Of a stretch of DNA of 64,000 nt, positions 43,298 through 53,312 are shown piece after piece. The notes beneath the pieces are model-generated. The model was not told the origin of the DNA, did not search any database, and saw only the letters and a list, made by a program, of their open reading frames with translations. Each line of letters opens with the position of its first letter. Within the stretch, counting starts at the first letter, position 1. The position numbers were made by a program, and so were the translations under genes. Source of the DNA: Amycolatopsis nalaikhensis (GTDB taxonomy: Bacteria; Actinomycetota; Actinomycetes; Mycobacteriales; Pseudonocardiaceae); contig NZ_CP127173.1 in the NCBI RefSeq assembly GCF_030264295.1, forward strand, positions 4,099,501 through 4,163,500. Reading direction: 5' to 3'.

Positions 43298-44281
43298 ATG
43301 GCTATCGAACGCAACATCGAGCACGGCAAGCGCACGGGCTTCGGCAGTCTGAGCGAGGGCGGTCTCCGCATGGAGTCGTTCCCGATGCGCTTGTTCCGCA
43401 AGGGGAACAAGAAGTTCTGGAACCCCGAAGACATCGACTTCTCCCAGGACGCCAAGGACTTCGCGGCGATGAGCCCCGACGAGAAGCGGCTCACGTCGAT
43501 CCTGGCCGCCCAGTTCATGGCCGGCGAGGAGTCCGTGACCCAGGACCTGCAGCCCTTCACGACGGCGATGGCCGTCGAAGGCCGGCTGGCCGACGAGGCC
43601 TACTTGACGCAGTTCACCTTCGAAGAGGCCAAGCACATGCAGGCGTTCCGCCTGTGGTTCGACGCGGTCGGTCTCGGCACCGACCTCCACGAATTCGTCG
43701 AGTACAGCGAGGCGTACACGAAGATCTTCACCGAAGAGCTGCCGAAATCGCTGTACGCGCTGACGACGGACCCGTCTCCGGCCGCCCAGATCCGCGCGTC
43801 CGTGACCTACAACCACGTGGTCGAAGGTTGTCTCGCCCTCACCGGCTACTTCGCGTGGGCCAAGGTGTGCAAGAGCCGCAACATCCTGCCGGGCATGCAG
43901 CAGGTCGTGAAGTACATCGGCGACGACGAGCGGCGTCACATGGCGTGGGGCACCTTCACCTGCCGACGCCACGTCGCCGCCGACGACCGCAACTGGGACG
44001 TCGTCGACGAGCGGATGCAGGAGCTGCTCCAGCCGGCGCTGCAGCTGATCGTCGGGCTGTTCGACGCTTTCGGGGACAACACGCCGTTCGGCATCAGCAT
44101 CGACGAGATGACCGACTACGCGCTGGACAAGGTCAACCGCAGGCTCGAGTCGATCGAGAGCGCGCGGGGCTGCCGGGTCGAGGAAATCGACGAGGACTAC
44201 TCCCCGATGCAGCTCGAGGACAAGTTTGCCGCGGAAGACGAAGCGGCGGTCGAGCAGGCGCTGACGGCCGTCGGCTCCTGA
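43298..44281 (+). CDS. R2-like ligand-binding oxidase (R2lox, Mn/Fe)
   Basis: A 327-aa ferritin-like protein close to mycobacterial R2lox (Rv0233 type). With a 9-residue offset all R2lox metal ligands are present: Glu77, Glu110, His113, Glu176, Glu211, His214. The Val80/Tyr171 pair that forms the unusual ether crosslink is also present ([18 protein letters not shown]). R2lox proteins bind a long-chain fatty acid near a Mn/Fe site and are proposed to oxidise hydrocarbons, but their substrate is unknown. Here a ferredoxin reductase and ferredoxin follow directly, and an alcohol dehydrogenase precedes, which suggests a monooxygenase-like role. Ribonucleotide reductase R2 is excluded by the V/Y pair and absence of R1. 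Confidence 0.88.
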   Translation: MAIERNIEHGKRTGFGSLSEGGLRMESFPMRLFRKGNKKFWNPEDIDFSQDAKDFAAMSPDEKRLTSILAAQFMAGEESVTQDLQPFTTAMAVEGRLADEAYLTQFTFEEAKHMQAFRLWFDAVGLGTDLHEFVEYSEAYTKIFTEELPKSLYALTTDPSPAAQIRASVTYNHVVEGCLALTGYFAWAKVCKSRNILPGMQQVVKYIGDDERRHMAWGTFTCRRHVAADDRNWDVVDERMQELLQPALQLIVGLFDAFGDNTPFGISIDEMTDYALDKVNRRLESIESARGCRVEEIDEDYSPMQLEDKFAAEDEAAVEQALTAVGS

Positions 44282-44342
44282 CCCGTCGAGTTCTCACCGG
44301 TAACCAGGTCGACGCCGACCTCGAACCCAAGGAAGCACCGAC

Positions 44343-45365
44343 ATGCTGCAGGACACCTCTGCGCAAGAAGCGAACACGAACGTCGACCTGCTCTTCATCG
44401 GCGCCGGGCCGGTGGGTCTCTTCGGCGCGTACTACGCAGGATTCCGCGGCCTGAGCATGGCGGTGGTCGACGCCCTTCCCGAGGTCGGCGGCCAGGTCCA
44501 GGCGATCTACCCCGAGAAGAAGATCTACGACATCGCCGGCCTGCCGGGCGTGCCGGGGCAGGAGCTGATCGGCAACCTCGTCCGGCAGGCCGCGCCGTTC
44601 ACCCCGCAGTACCTGCTTTCGCAGCAGGTACTGCGGCTCGAGCGCCGTGACGGCGGGTGGCGGGCCACGACGTCGGCCGGCGTGGTGGTCGACGCACGCG
44701 CGGTCGTGATCACCTCCGGCGTCGGGGCGGTCACCCCGCGGCCCATCCCGGCCGGCGAGGACTTCCTCGGCCGCGGCCTGTGCTACTTCGTCCCGCGGCT
44801 GGACGTGCTCGACGGCAAGGACGTCGTGGTGGTCGGCGGCGGGGACTCCGCGGTCGACTGGGCGCTGGCGGCGTTGCCGCGTGCGCGGTCGACCACGCTC
44901 GTGCACCGCCGACGGCAGTTCCGCGCGCACGAGCACTCGGTCCAGTTGCTCCACCAGTCCGCCTGCACCGTGCTGGTCGACGCGAACGTGACCGAACTGC
45001 GTGGGCAGGACCGGGTGGAGAGCGTCGCCATCAAGGTGGCCGGTGAAGCCGAGGTCCGCGAGACCAAGGCGCAGGTCGTCGTCGCCGCGCTCGGGTTCCT
45101 GATGGACCTCGGTCCGATCAAGGATTGGGGGCTCGAACTCGAGGGCCGCGCGATCCGGGTCGACAGCAGGATGCGGACCAACCTGCCCGAGGTCTTCGCG
45201 GCCGGAGACGCCGCGACCTTCGACGGCAAGGTCAAGCTCATCGCCGTCGGCTTCGGCGAAGTGGCGACCGCGGTCAACAACGCGGCCGTGGCGCTCGACC
45301 CGCAGGCCGGGCTCGCGCCGGGGCACTCGAGTGACTTGACACTTCCCGCCCAAGTCGGCGCCTGA
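44343..45365 (+). CDS. Ferredoxin-NAD(P)+ reductase, thioredoxin-reductase-like type
   Basis: A 340-aa flavoprotein. FAD motif GAGPVGLFGAYYAGFRGL near residue 19, NAD(P) motif VVGGGDSAVDWALA near residue 160 and the second FAD motif EVFAAGDAATFDGKVKLI near the end. The CxxC pair of true thioredoxin reductases is absent, which marks the TrxR-like ferredoxin reductase group. It would pass electrons from NAD(P)H to the ferredoxin encoded 44 bp downstream and from there to R2lox or another oxygenase. Confidence 0.85.
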   Translation: MLQDTSAQEANTNVDLLFIGAGPVGLFGAYYAGFRGLSMAVVDALPEVGGQVQAIYPEKKIYDIAGLPGVPGQELIGNLVRQAAPFTPQYLLSQQVLRLERRDGGWRATTSAGVVVDARAVVITSGVGAVTPRPIPAGEDFLGRGLCYFVPRLDVLDGKDVVVVGGGDSAVDWALAALPRARSTTLVHRRRQFRAHEHSVQLLHQSACTVLVDANVTELRGQDRVESVAIKVAGEAEVRETKAQVVVAALGFLMDLGPIKDWGLELEGRAIRVDSRMRTNLPEVFAAGDAATFDGKVKLIAVGFGEVATAVNNAAVALDPQAGLAPGHSSDLTLPAQVGA

Positions 45366-45408
45366 AGCACACCGACATTCATCGAACGACCCCGAGGAGG
45401 TGGAACTG

Positions 45409-45723
45409 ATGGCTTTCGTCATCGGAGAACCGTGCGTGGACGTGAAAGACATGACCTGCATCGAGGAATGCCCGGTCGACTGCATCTACGAGGGCGAGCG
45501 CATGCTCTACATTCACCCCTCCGAGTGCATCGACTGCGCGGCGTGCGAACCGGTCTGCCCGGTCGAGGCCATCAAGCCGGCCCAGCACGTCGACGACCGC
45601 TGGCGGCCGTTCCAGGAATCGGCGAAGTCGGCGTTCGACGTACTCGGCAGCCCGGGCGGGTCCACCAAGGTCGACCCCCCGATCGAGGACACGGAGTACG
45701 TGAAGAACTTCGAAAAGAACTAG
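45409..45723 (+). CDS. fdxA: 7Fe ferredoxin ([3Fe-4S][4Fe-4S], FdxA type)
   Basis: A 104-aa ferredoxin. The N-terminus EPCVDVKDMTCIEECPVDCI and the second motif CIDCAACEPVCPVEAI hold the cluster cysteines in the FdxA arrangement, followed by the family's C-terminal extension. GAGGAGG precedes ATG 45409. It is the natural electron carrier between the reductase and the R2lox-type oxidase in this operon. Confidence 0.92.
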   Translation: MAFVIGEPCVDVKDMTCIEECPVDCIYEGERMLYIHPSECIDCAACEPVCPVEAIKPAQHVDDRWRPFQESAKSAFDVLGSPGGSTKVDPPIEDTEYVKNFEKN

Positions 45724-45783
45724 CCGCGACACTGCGCGCTTCGGACCGGTATCGGCGGCGAGCGGGTCACAAAGGAGTTCCGG

Positions 45784-46410
45784 ATGACGTCAATGGCGAC
45801 GATTGACTGCGAACGTGTGGACGAGCCCAGAGGGCACGGCCAGGCCTCCTTCGCGCGTTCCGAGACGGATCCATGGTCTTTGGTCCGTGCCTCGCAAGAG
45901 GGTGATCACCGGGCGTTCGGCCTGCTGTACAGCCGCTACTCGGTGGACGTGTACCGCTTCGCGCGAGGACGGCTGCGCGACGAACACGCTGCCGAAGACG
46001 TCACCAGCGAAACGTTCCTCCGTGCGCTTCGCAGCATCGGCACGGTGCGGTACTTCGGGTCCAGCGTCCGGGCTTGGCTGCTGACGATCGCCAGGAACCT
46101 CATCCTCGACCACGTGAAGTCGGGACGCTTCCGGCACGAGGTGATGGTCTCGGAGTTTTCCGAGCAGGAGCAGGCCGTCGTGATTCCGGAGTTCAGCGTC
46201 TTCTCGCAGCCCTGCCGGGACGAAATCGCCCGGCAGATGTTCGAGTTGAGTGAGGACCAGCGGATCTGCCTGCGGCTGCGGTTCTTCGACGGTCTGTCCG
46301 TGTCGGAAACGGCGCAGGTCATGCAGCGGAAGAGCAGCGCCGTGCGCGCACTGCAGCACCGCGCCGTCCGGCGGCTGGCAGAGCTGGTCGACCCGGTCGC
46401 GGTGGATTGA
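45784..46410 (+). CDS. ECF-type RNA polymerase sigma factor
   Basis: A 208-aa sigma-70-family protein with region 2 (FGLLYSRYSVDVYRFARGRL then RDEHAAEDVTSETF, residues 45-80) and region 4 (LSEDQRICLRLRFFDGLSVS then ETAQVMQRKSSAVRALQHR). No anti-sigma gene is adjacent. It sits between the ferredoxin and the aldehyde dehydrogenase, with AAAGGAG before ATG 45784, and may control this cluster. The 8-bp palindrome TGACGTCA overlaps its start region. Confidence 0.85.
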   Translation: MTSMATIDCERVDEPRGHGQASFARSETDPWSLVRASQEGDHRAFGLLYSRYSVDVYRFARGRLRDEHAAEDVTSETFLRALRSIGTVRYFGSSVRAWLLTIARNLILDHVKSGRFRHEVMVSEFSEQEQAVVIPEFSVFSQPCRDEIARQMFELSEDQRICLRLRFFDGLSVSETAQVMQRKSSAVRALQHRAVRRLAELVDPVAVD

Positions 46411-46469
46411 GACCTGAAGTGGAGACAGAAGTTGCTTCGTGCAGAACCCAGTCAGAAAGGCGTTCGCTG

Positions 46470-47969
46470 ATGACGATGGTGTCAGTCGAGATTCCGCCGG
46501 CGGTGCGTCCCTTCCTGGAGAACGCGGCCGCGAGCATCGTCATCGGTGCCGAGAAGACGACGGCGGCCGGAGGGGGCGAGATCCCGACCACGGACCCCGC
46601 CACGGGTGCGCTGCTGGCGAACATCGCGGCCGGCGGCAAGACGGACGTGGACCGTGCCGTCGAGGCCGCGCACAAGGCCTTCGCCGGTTGGCGGCGCCTC
46701 AGCCCGGCTGCGCGCGGCCGCGTGCTGCTCGATGTCGCCGACGCGATCGACGAGTACGCCGAGGAGCTGGCCACCCTCGAGACGCTGGACAACGGGAAGC
46801 CGCTCACCGAGTCGACCTACCTCGACGTCAGCCTCTCCGCGCAGATCTGGCGGTACTTCGGCGGGTGGACCACGAAGCTCGGCGGCCAGACACTGCCGGT
46901 GTCGCCCGCGGTGGGCGAAGCCCTGGTCTACACCCAGCGCGAGCCGCTCGGCGTGGTCGGCGCGATCGTGCCGTGGAACTTCCCGTTGATGATCGCGTCG
47001 TGGAAGGTGGCACCGGCGCTCGCCGCGGGGAACACCGCGGTGCTCAAGCCTTCCGAGTTCACGTCGTTGAGCGCACTGCGGCTGACCGAGGTCGCACTCG
47101 AAGCGGGGCTGCCCCCGGGCGTGCTGAACTTGGTGACGGGTCTGGGACCGGAAGCCGGCCAGGCCCTCATCGACCACCCGGGCGTCGCGAAGATCTCGTT
47201 CACCGGGTCGACCGAGACCGGGCGGCGGATCGTGACCGCCAGCGCCGGGAGCTTGAAGAAGCTCACGCTCGAGCTGGGCGGAAAGTCCGCGAACATCGTC
47301 TTCCCGGACGCCGACGTCGAGGCGGCGGCGCAGGGTGCCTTCAACGCCATCTTCCTGAACCAGGGTCAGGTGTGCTGTGCGGGCTCGAGGTTGTTCGTGC
47401 ACCGCGACATCCACGACGAGGTCGTGGCCGCCCTCGCCGCGGAGGCCCGGGGAATCCAGCTGGGCCACGGCCTGGACGACGACACCCAGATGGGTCCGTT
47501 GATCTCGGCGCGGCAGCTGGACCGGGTGGAAGGCTTTGTCGGCGCGGGTGTTCGCGACGGCGCGACACTGGTGTGCGGCGGCGAACGGCCCGGAGGCGCA
47601 CTGTCCGGTGGACACTTCCTCGAGCCGGCGATCTTCACCGACGTGCGGGACGAGATGTCCATCGCCACCGACGAGATCTTCGGCCCGGTGCTCTCGGTCC
47701 TGAAGTTCGACGACGAGGACGAGGCGGTGCGCCGCGCCAACTCCAGCGTCTACGGACTCGCCGCGGGCGTGTGGACCAACGACCTGAAGCGAGCCCACCG
47801 CGTCGCGCGTGAACTGGAAGCGGGCACGGTCTGGGTCAACATGTACAACATGATCGACCCGGCGGCTCCCTTCGGCGGCTACAAGTCCTCGGGCTACGGC
47901 CGTGACCTCGGCGAGGAGTCGCTGCTGGGGTACACGCAGATGAAGTCGGTCTGGATCGGGATGGACTGA
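46470..47969 (+). CDS. NAD(P)-dependent aldehyde dehydrogenase
   Basis: A 499-aa ALDH. Cofactor site GAIVPWNFPLMIASWKVAPA near residue 170, FTGSTETGRRI, general-base Glu in LELGGKSANIV near residue 270 and nucleophilic Cys in NQGQVCCAGSRL near residue 305. It oxidises an aldehyde to the acid. Between the sigma gene and an SCP2/acyl-CoA ligase pair, it is the expected next step after the alcohol dehydrogenase. The ATG at 46470 is preferred over an upstream start by GAAAGG spacing. Confidence 0.88.
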   Translation: MTMVSVEIPPAVRPFLENAAASIVIGAEKTTAAGGGEIPTTDPATGALLANIAAGGKTDVDRAVEAAHKAFAGWRRLSPAARGRVLLDVADAIDEYAEELATLETLDNGKPLTESTYLDVSLSAQIWRYFGGWTTKLGGQTLPVSPAVGEALVYTQREPLGVVGAIVPWNFPLMIASWKVAPALAAGNTAVLKPSEFTSLSALRLTEVALEAGLPPGVLNLVTGLGPEAGQALIDHPGVAKISFTGSTETGRRIVTASAGSLKKLTLELGGKSANIVFPDADVEAAAQGAFNAIFLNQGQVCCAGSRLFVHRDIHDEVVAALAAEARGIQLGHGLDDDTQMGPLISARQLDRVEGFVGAGVRDGATLVCGGERPGGALSGGHFLEPAIFTDVRDEMSIATDEIFGPVLSVLKFDDEDEAVRRANSSVYGLAAGVWTNDLKRAHRVARELEAGTVWVNMYNMIDPAAPFGGYKSSGYGRDLGEESLLGYTQMKSVWIGMD

Positions 47970-48028
47970 ACCCCGCCGTCCGTCCACATTCCACAGTTTT
48001 CCGAAAAAAACTCAGTGAGGAGTGCAAA

Positions 48029-48436
48029 ATGGGTGCGTTCAAGGATGACTCCGAGGTCTACAAGTACATCGGCGGTGTCTTCGAGAACGGTCTGGCCGAC
48101 CCGGAGGTGGGCCCGAAGCTGAAGGGCTCCGGCGTCGTCCTCCAGATCACCTACACCGACCCCGACTCGGTCCTGACGGTCGACTTCCCCTCCGGTGAGG
48201 TGCACACGGGCGCGAGCGACCTGACGCCGCACGTCGAGCTGTTCATGACGGCCGACACCGGCAACCGGTTCTGGCTGGGCAAGGTGAACTTGTCCGTCGC
48301 GATGGCCAAGGGGCAGGTCCGAGCGAAGGGTCCGGTCTCGAAGATCCTGAAGCTCGTGCCGGCGGCGAAGTCGCTGTTTCCCGCCTACGAGTCGTTGCTC
48401 GAGCGTGACGGCCGTGACGACCTGCTGAAGGCGTGA
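48029..48436 (+). CDS. SCP2 sterol-binding-domain protein
   Basis: A 135-aa single SCP2 domain (LKGSGVVLQITYTDPDSVLT, FMTADTGNRFWLGKVNLSVA and MAKGQVRAKG). These domains bind acyl chains, acyl-CoA or sterols in a hydrophobic tunnel. A stand-alone copy between the aldehyde dehydrogenase and the acyl-CoA ligase could carry a hydrophobic intermediate. GTGAGGAG precedes the ATG. Confidence 0.85.
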   Translation: MGAFKDDSEVYKYIGGVFENGLADPEVGPKLKGSGVVLQITYTDPDSVLTVDFPSGEVHTGASDLTPHVELFMTADTGNRFWLGKVNLSVAMAKGQVRAKGPVSKILKLVPAAKSLFPAYESLLERDGRDDLLKA

Positions 48437-48488
48437 GCGGCAGACAGAGTTCCGATGACGACGTCGTCGGCGTGACGGAGGTCGAGTA

Positions 48489-50116
<1,628 letters not shown>

Positions 50117-50120
<4 letters not shown>

Positions 50121-50149
50121 CCTTCCGCGCCATGAAGTTCGCGGTGTAG
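50117..50149 (+). CDS. Possible 10-residue peptide ORF overlapping the ligase stop
   Basis: An ATG overlapping the ligase stop (ATGA) opens a frame MTFRAMKFAV followed by TAG. The overlap is the same coupling used elsewhere in the cluster. It may be the stub of a deleted downstream gene, a leader peptide, or chance. No RBS is needed if translation is coupled. Confidence 0.25.
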
Positions 50150-50171
50150 CCGGCGGTGAGGAGGTGAGCGC

Positions 50172-51113
50172 ATGAAGAGTGCCCCCAGCGCCTCGAAGAT
50201 CGAATTCGACGGCGTGACTACGGTTCTCGGCGACGAACCGGTGCTGCACCGGCTTCGGCTGTCGGTGCCGGACGGGCAGGTCACGGTGATCCTCGGACAG
50301 TCGGGGTGCGGCAAGACGACTCTCCTGCGGCACCTCGTGGGCCTGCTGCCGCCGACGGGCGGCAGCGTCCGGCTGGACGGCCGTGACGTCTGGTCGCTGA
50401 CCTCGGCCGAGCTCGTCAGTGCTCGTGGCGGGATCGCGGCCGTGGTCGGCGGGTCACACCCGTTCGGCAGCTGGCTGTTCTCCTCGATGAACGTCTACGA
50501 GAACGTCGCTTGTGTCCTGCGTCGTGCCGGTGCGACGGACGATGAGGTGCACGCGACCACCGCGCCGTTGATGCGGGAGTTCGGCCTGGAGGCCTTCGCG
50601 CGTTCCTTCCCCGAGGAGATCCCCGCGCACGCGAGGCGCAGGGTGCTCCTTGCGCAGGCGTTGGTGTCCGGCATGTCGCTGATCGTCCTCGACGACGTCG
50701 ACACCGCGTTCGATTCCCGCTACACGGGCGCCATCGTCAGGGCGATCAAGTCGGTCAACGAGAAGGCGCGGGCCACGGTATTGATCACGACGCACGACCT
50801 GGACTTCGCGCGGGAAGTGGCTCACGAGGTCGCCGTCCTGTGGAACGGCAAGATCGTCTCCCACGGGCCGCCGGACGTCCTCCTGCGCGGCGTGCGGACC
50901 GGCGAAGAGTTCGGCAGGCGGTTCTTCCGGACGGACCTCGCCGGGCCGCTGCGCAGGGACGTCGTCGAAGGCGGCTTGCGAGGCGGCCAGCCGGCGAGGC
51001 GGTTCTTCGCGATCGATCCCGACCTGCCGGTGTGGTGCGTGGTCGCGCTCCTGCTGCTGGTGATCGTCTTCGTGTTCTGGTCCAGCGCGGGCACCGTCTT
51101 CGGCGGGTCGTGA
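50172..51113 (+). CDS. Mce-type ABC ATPase with degenerate motifs and a C-terminal membrane segment
   Basis: A 313-aa protein related to MceG. Walker A (GQSGCGKTTLLRHLVG near residue 43) is intact. The signature is lost: IPAHARRRVLLAQAL stands where LSGGQ-like residues are expected. Walker B has Asp in place of the catalytic Glu (LIVLDDVDTAF). The switch His is present (ITTHDLDFA). Residues 288-306 form a membrane helix (VVALLLLVIVFVFW), rare for an ABC ATPase. It may bind but hydrolyse ATP poorly, acting as a regulator or partner of the mce ATPase at 27236. It lies between the acyl-CoA ligase and the mft genes. Confidence 0.75.
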   Translation: MKSAPSASKIEFDGVTTVLGDEPVLHRLRLSVPDGQVTVILGQSGCGKTTLLRHLVGLLPPTGGSVRLDGRDVWSLTSAELVSARGGIAAVVGGSHPFGSWLFSSMNVYENVACVLRRAGATDDEVHATTAPLMREFGLEAFARSFPEEIPAHARRRVLLAQALVSGMSLIVLDDVDTAFDSRYTGAIVRAIKSVNEKARATVLITTHDLDFAREVAHEVAVLWNGKIVSHGPPDVLLRGVRTGEEFGRRFFRTDLAGPLRRDVVEGGLRGGQPARRFFAIDPDLPVWCVVALLLLVIVFVFWSSAGTVFGGS

Positions 51114-51115
51114 CG

Positions 51116-51427
51116 ATGGGTGATCCGTACCTGCGGAGCGTCCGCACGGCCGAGCTGACGGCCTTGGCCCGTGCGATCAGGATCGTCGACGACCACGGCG
51201 ATCTCAACCACCGCTACGAGGCACTGATCGACGACTCGCAGGTCGTGCTGGACAGCAACCGGATCCGGTTGACCCAGGCACGGGGCCTGGCCAAACGGCT
51301 GGTCGTCCTGGCCAAGGCGGCGGGAACCGAAATGCGAGCCCAGCTGACGAGAACCGAACGAGACGTGCTGGACGCGGGCCTTGCCCAGGCGGACGGGCTC
51401 ATCCGGACCGCCGATTCCGGCGCGTAG
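51116..51427 (+). CDS. Uncharacterised small helical protein
   Basis: A 103-aa, predicted all-helical protein starting 2 nt after the ATPase stop. It is rich in Arg, Asp and Leu (VVLDSNRIRLTQARGLAKRL). No Cys, no membrane segment and no recognised domain. Operon position suggests a link to the ATPase or to mycofactocin genes. Confidence 0.5.
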   Translation: MGDPYLRSVRTAELTALARAIRIVDDHGDLNHRYEALIDDSQVVLDSNRIRLTQARGLAKRLVVLAKAAGTEMRAQLTRTERDVLDAGLAQADGLIRTADSGA

Positions 51428-51468
51428 TGGCGAAGGGCCGGGATCGGCCGGAGTGTCGAGGAGTGGAA

Positions 51469-51705
51469 ATGACGAATACCGAATGCCGGTGCCTGTGCGC
51501 TCCCGCGGGGCACCACGCGAGCAACTGCGCGGGTCTGGCGCGCCCGGGCAAGTTCGTGCCGTTGGCCGGCGCGCAGCCGTCGGCCCGCGTTCCCGCCTGT
51601 GGCCCGTGCCACCGGGCGACGATGACCGCCGCGGTCGGCTTCGTTCCGGTCCCCGCCCGGGGCCGGATGGTTGCGCGGCTGGGAATCCGGTCCGGCGCCG
51701 CGTAG
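51469..51705 (+). CDS. Small Cys-rich protein upstream of mftA
   Basis: A 78-aa protein starting at ATG 51469 (GGAGTGGAA upstream). Five Cys lie in CRCLCAPAGHHASNC and ACGPCHR together with three His, a likely zinc site. The basic C-terminus is GRMVARLGI. It resembles short actinobacterial Cys-rich ORFs, but I cannot name a family with certainty. It immediately precedes the mycofactocin precursor gene, where mftR would usually be. Confidence 0.5.
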   Translation: MTNTECRCLCAPAGHHASNCAGLARPGKFVPLAGAQPSARVPACGPCHRATMTAAVGFVPVPARGRMVARLGIRSGAA

Positions 51706-51750
51706 CGCCGGCCCGTAGCCGATGTCCGAATCCCCAGTATCGAAGGAGTC

Positions 51751-51861
51751 ATGATGGACGAGAACACCGTGGGGCAGGCCACCCTCGCCGAGGATGTCGT
51801 GGTGGCCGAAGACCTGCTGGTCGAGGAGGTCTCGATCGACGGGATGTGCGGTGTCTACTGA
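51751..51861 (+). CDS. mftA: Mycofactocin precursor peptide MftA
   Basis: A 36-residue peptide (ATG 51751, or 51754 two codons in) with an acidic leader (VVVAEDLLVEEVS) and the invariant end IDGMCGVY. MftC acts on the terminal Val-Tyr, decarboxylating and crosslinking it; MftE then releases the dipeptide-derived core that becomes the redox cofactor mycofactocin. GAAGGAG precedes the start. The gene overlaps mftB by 11 nt. It is too short for standard gene callers and easily missed. Confidence 0.93.
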   Translation: MMDENTVGQATLAEDVVVAEDLLVEEVSIDGMCGVY

Positions 51862-52138
51862 CACCGGCACCTTCGATCTGGACACGGCGTGGCGGTTGGA
51901 CGACCGGGTGTCGATCCGGCCCGAGCGGTTCGGGGCGCTGCTGTACCACTTCGGCACCCGCCGCCTGTCGTTCCTGAAGAACCCGGCGCTGCTGACCGTC
52001 GTCCGGTCCCTGGCCGACCACCCGAGCGCCCGCGCCGCCTGCGCGGGCGCCGGGGTGGGCCGGCCCGAGCTGCCGCGTTACCGCGCCGCGCTGGCCGCAC
52101 TGGCCGCGTCGAGCATGATCCAGCCGAGGAGTCTCTGA
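51851..52138 (+). CDS. mftB: Mycofactocin peptide chaperone MftB (RRE protein)
   Basis: A 95-aa PqqD-like peptide-recognition protein from GTG 51851, which lies inside the last codons of mftA. FDLDTAWRLDDRVSIRPERF and then GALLYHFGTRRLSFL match MftB; it presents MftA to the radical SAM enzyme. The 4-nt overlap with mftC supports this end. Confidence 0.88.
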   Translation: MSTDTGTFDLDTAWRLDDRVSIRPERFGALLYHFGTRRLSFLKNPALLTVVRSLADHPSARAACAGAGVGRPELPRYRAALAALAASSMIQPRSL

Positions 52139-53310
52139 TGTCCCTTGTGGACGAGTTCCAGTACGGGCTCGACGCGCCCATCTGCCTCACGTGGGAACTG
52201 ACCTACGCCTGCAACCTTTCCTGCGTGCACTGCCTGTCCTCCTCGGGACGGCGGGACCCGCGCGAGCTGTCCACCGCGGAGTGCAAGGCGCTGATCGACG
52301 AGTTCGAGCGCATGCAGGTCTTCTACGTCAACGTCGGCGGCGGCGAACCCACCGTCCGCCCGGACTTCTGGGAGCTCGTCGACTACGCGACCGAGCACCA
52401 CGTCGGGGTCAAGTTCTCCACCAACGGCGTCAAGATCACCCCGGAGGTGGCGCGGCGCCTGGCCGCGAGCGACTACGTCGACGTCCAGATCTCCCTCGAC
52501 GGCGCCACCGCCGAGGTCAACGACCACGTCCGCGGCCCCGGCTCCTACGCCACCGCGATCCGCGCGATGGAGCACCTGGCCGACGCGGGCTTCGAGAACT
52601 TCAAGATCTCCGTGGTGATGACCCGGCACAACGTCGGCCAGCTCGACGCGTTCAAGGCGATCGCCGACCGCTACGGCGCCCAGCTGCGGATCACGCGGCT
52701 GCGCCCGTCCGGCCGCGGCGCCGACACCTGGGACGAGCTGCACCCGACCGCCGCCCAGCAGCGTTCGTTGTACGACTGGCTGGTGGCGCACGGCGAAAAC
52801 GTGCTCACCGGGGACTCGTTCTTCCACCTCGCCGGCTACGGTGAAGGCGATTTGCCCGGCCTGAACCTGTGCGGCGCCGGGCGGGTGGTGTGCCTGGTCG
52901 ACCCGGTCGGCGACGTCTACGCGTGCCCGTTCGCCATCCACGAGACCTTCCTCGCCGGCAACGTCCGGGACGCCGGCTTCACCCCCGTGTGGCGGCAATC
53001 CGAGCTGTTCACGTCGTTGCGGAGCCCGCAGAGCGGCGGCGCCTGCACGTCGTGTTCGGCGTTCGACGCCTGCCGCGGCGGCTGCATGGCCGCGAAGTTC
53101 TTCACCGGCCTGCCGCTGGACGGCCCGGACCCGGAGTGCGTCCGCGGCCATGGCGAGCTCGCGTTGGCCGGGGTTGCGGCGGGGAGCGTCCCGAAGCCGT
53201 CGCTGGACCACTCCCACCGGAAGCGTAAGCCGGTCCCGGTCACCATCGGGATGCGCCGCCCGCCGGAGCGCGCCTGCGACGAGAATCCCCTCGCGGGATT
53301 CAGGCGCTGA
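52138..53310 (+). CDS. mftC: Mycofactocin radical SAM maturase MftC
   Basis: A 390-aa radical SAM/SPASM enzyme. The SAM cluster motif is Cys25-x3-Cys29-x2-Cys32 (YACNLSCVHC), followed by GGGEPTVRPDF. The C-terminal SPASM region has Cys in NLCGAGRVVC, YACPF, GACTSCSAFDACRGGC and PECVRG. It removes the MftA terminal carboxylate and forms the C-C bond between Val and Tyr. Length equals the family. Confidence 0.93.
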   Translation: MSLVDEFQYGLDAPICLTWELTYACNLSCVHCLSSSGRRDPRELSTAECKALIDEFERMQVFYVNVGGGEPTVRPDFWELVDYATEHHVGVKFSTNGVKITPEVARRLAASDYVDVQISLDGATAEVNDHVRGPGSYATAIRAMEHLADAGFENFKISVVMTRHNVGQLDAFKAIADRYGAQLRITRLRPSGRGADTWDELHPTAAQQRSLYDWLVAHGENVLTGDSFFHLAGYGEGDLPGLNLCGAGRVVCLVDPVGDVYACPFAIHETFLAGNVRDAGFTPVWRQSELFTSLRSPQSGGACTSCSAFDACRGGCMAAKFFTGLPLDGPDPECVRGHGELALAGVAAGSVPKPSLDHSHRKRKPVPVTIGMRRPPERACDENPLAGFRR

Positions 53311-53312
53311 CC

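Noticed and set aside
43298-44281. Ribonucleotide reductase R2 subunit
   Set aside because: Val/Tyr crosslink pair of R2lox is present and there is no R1 gene nearby.
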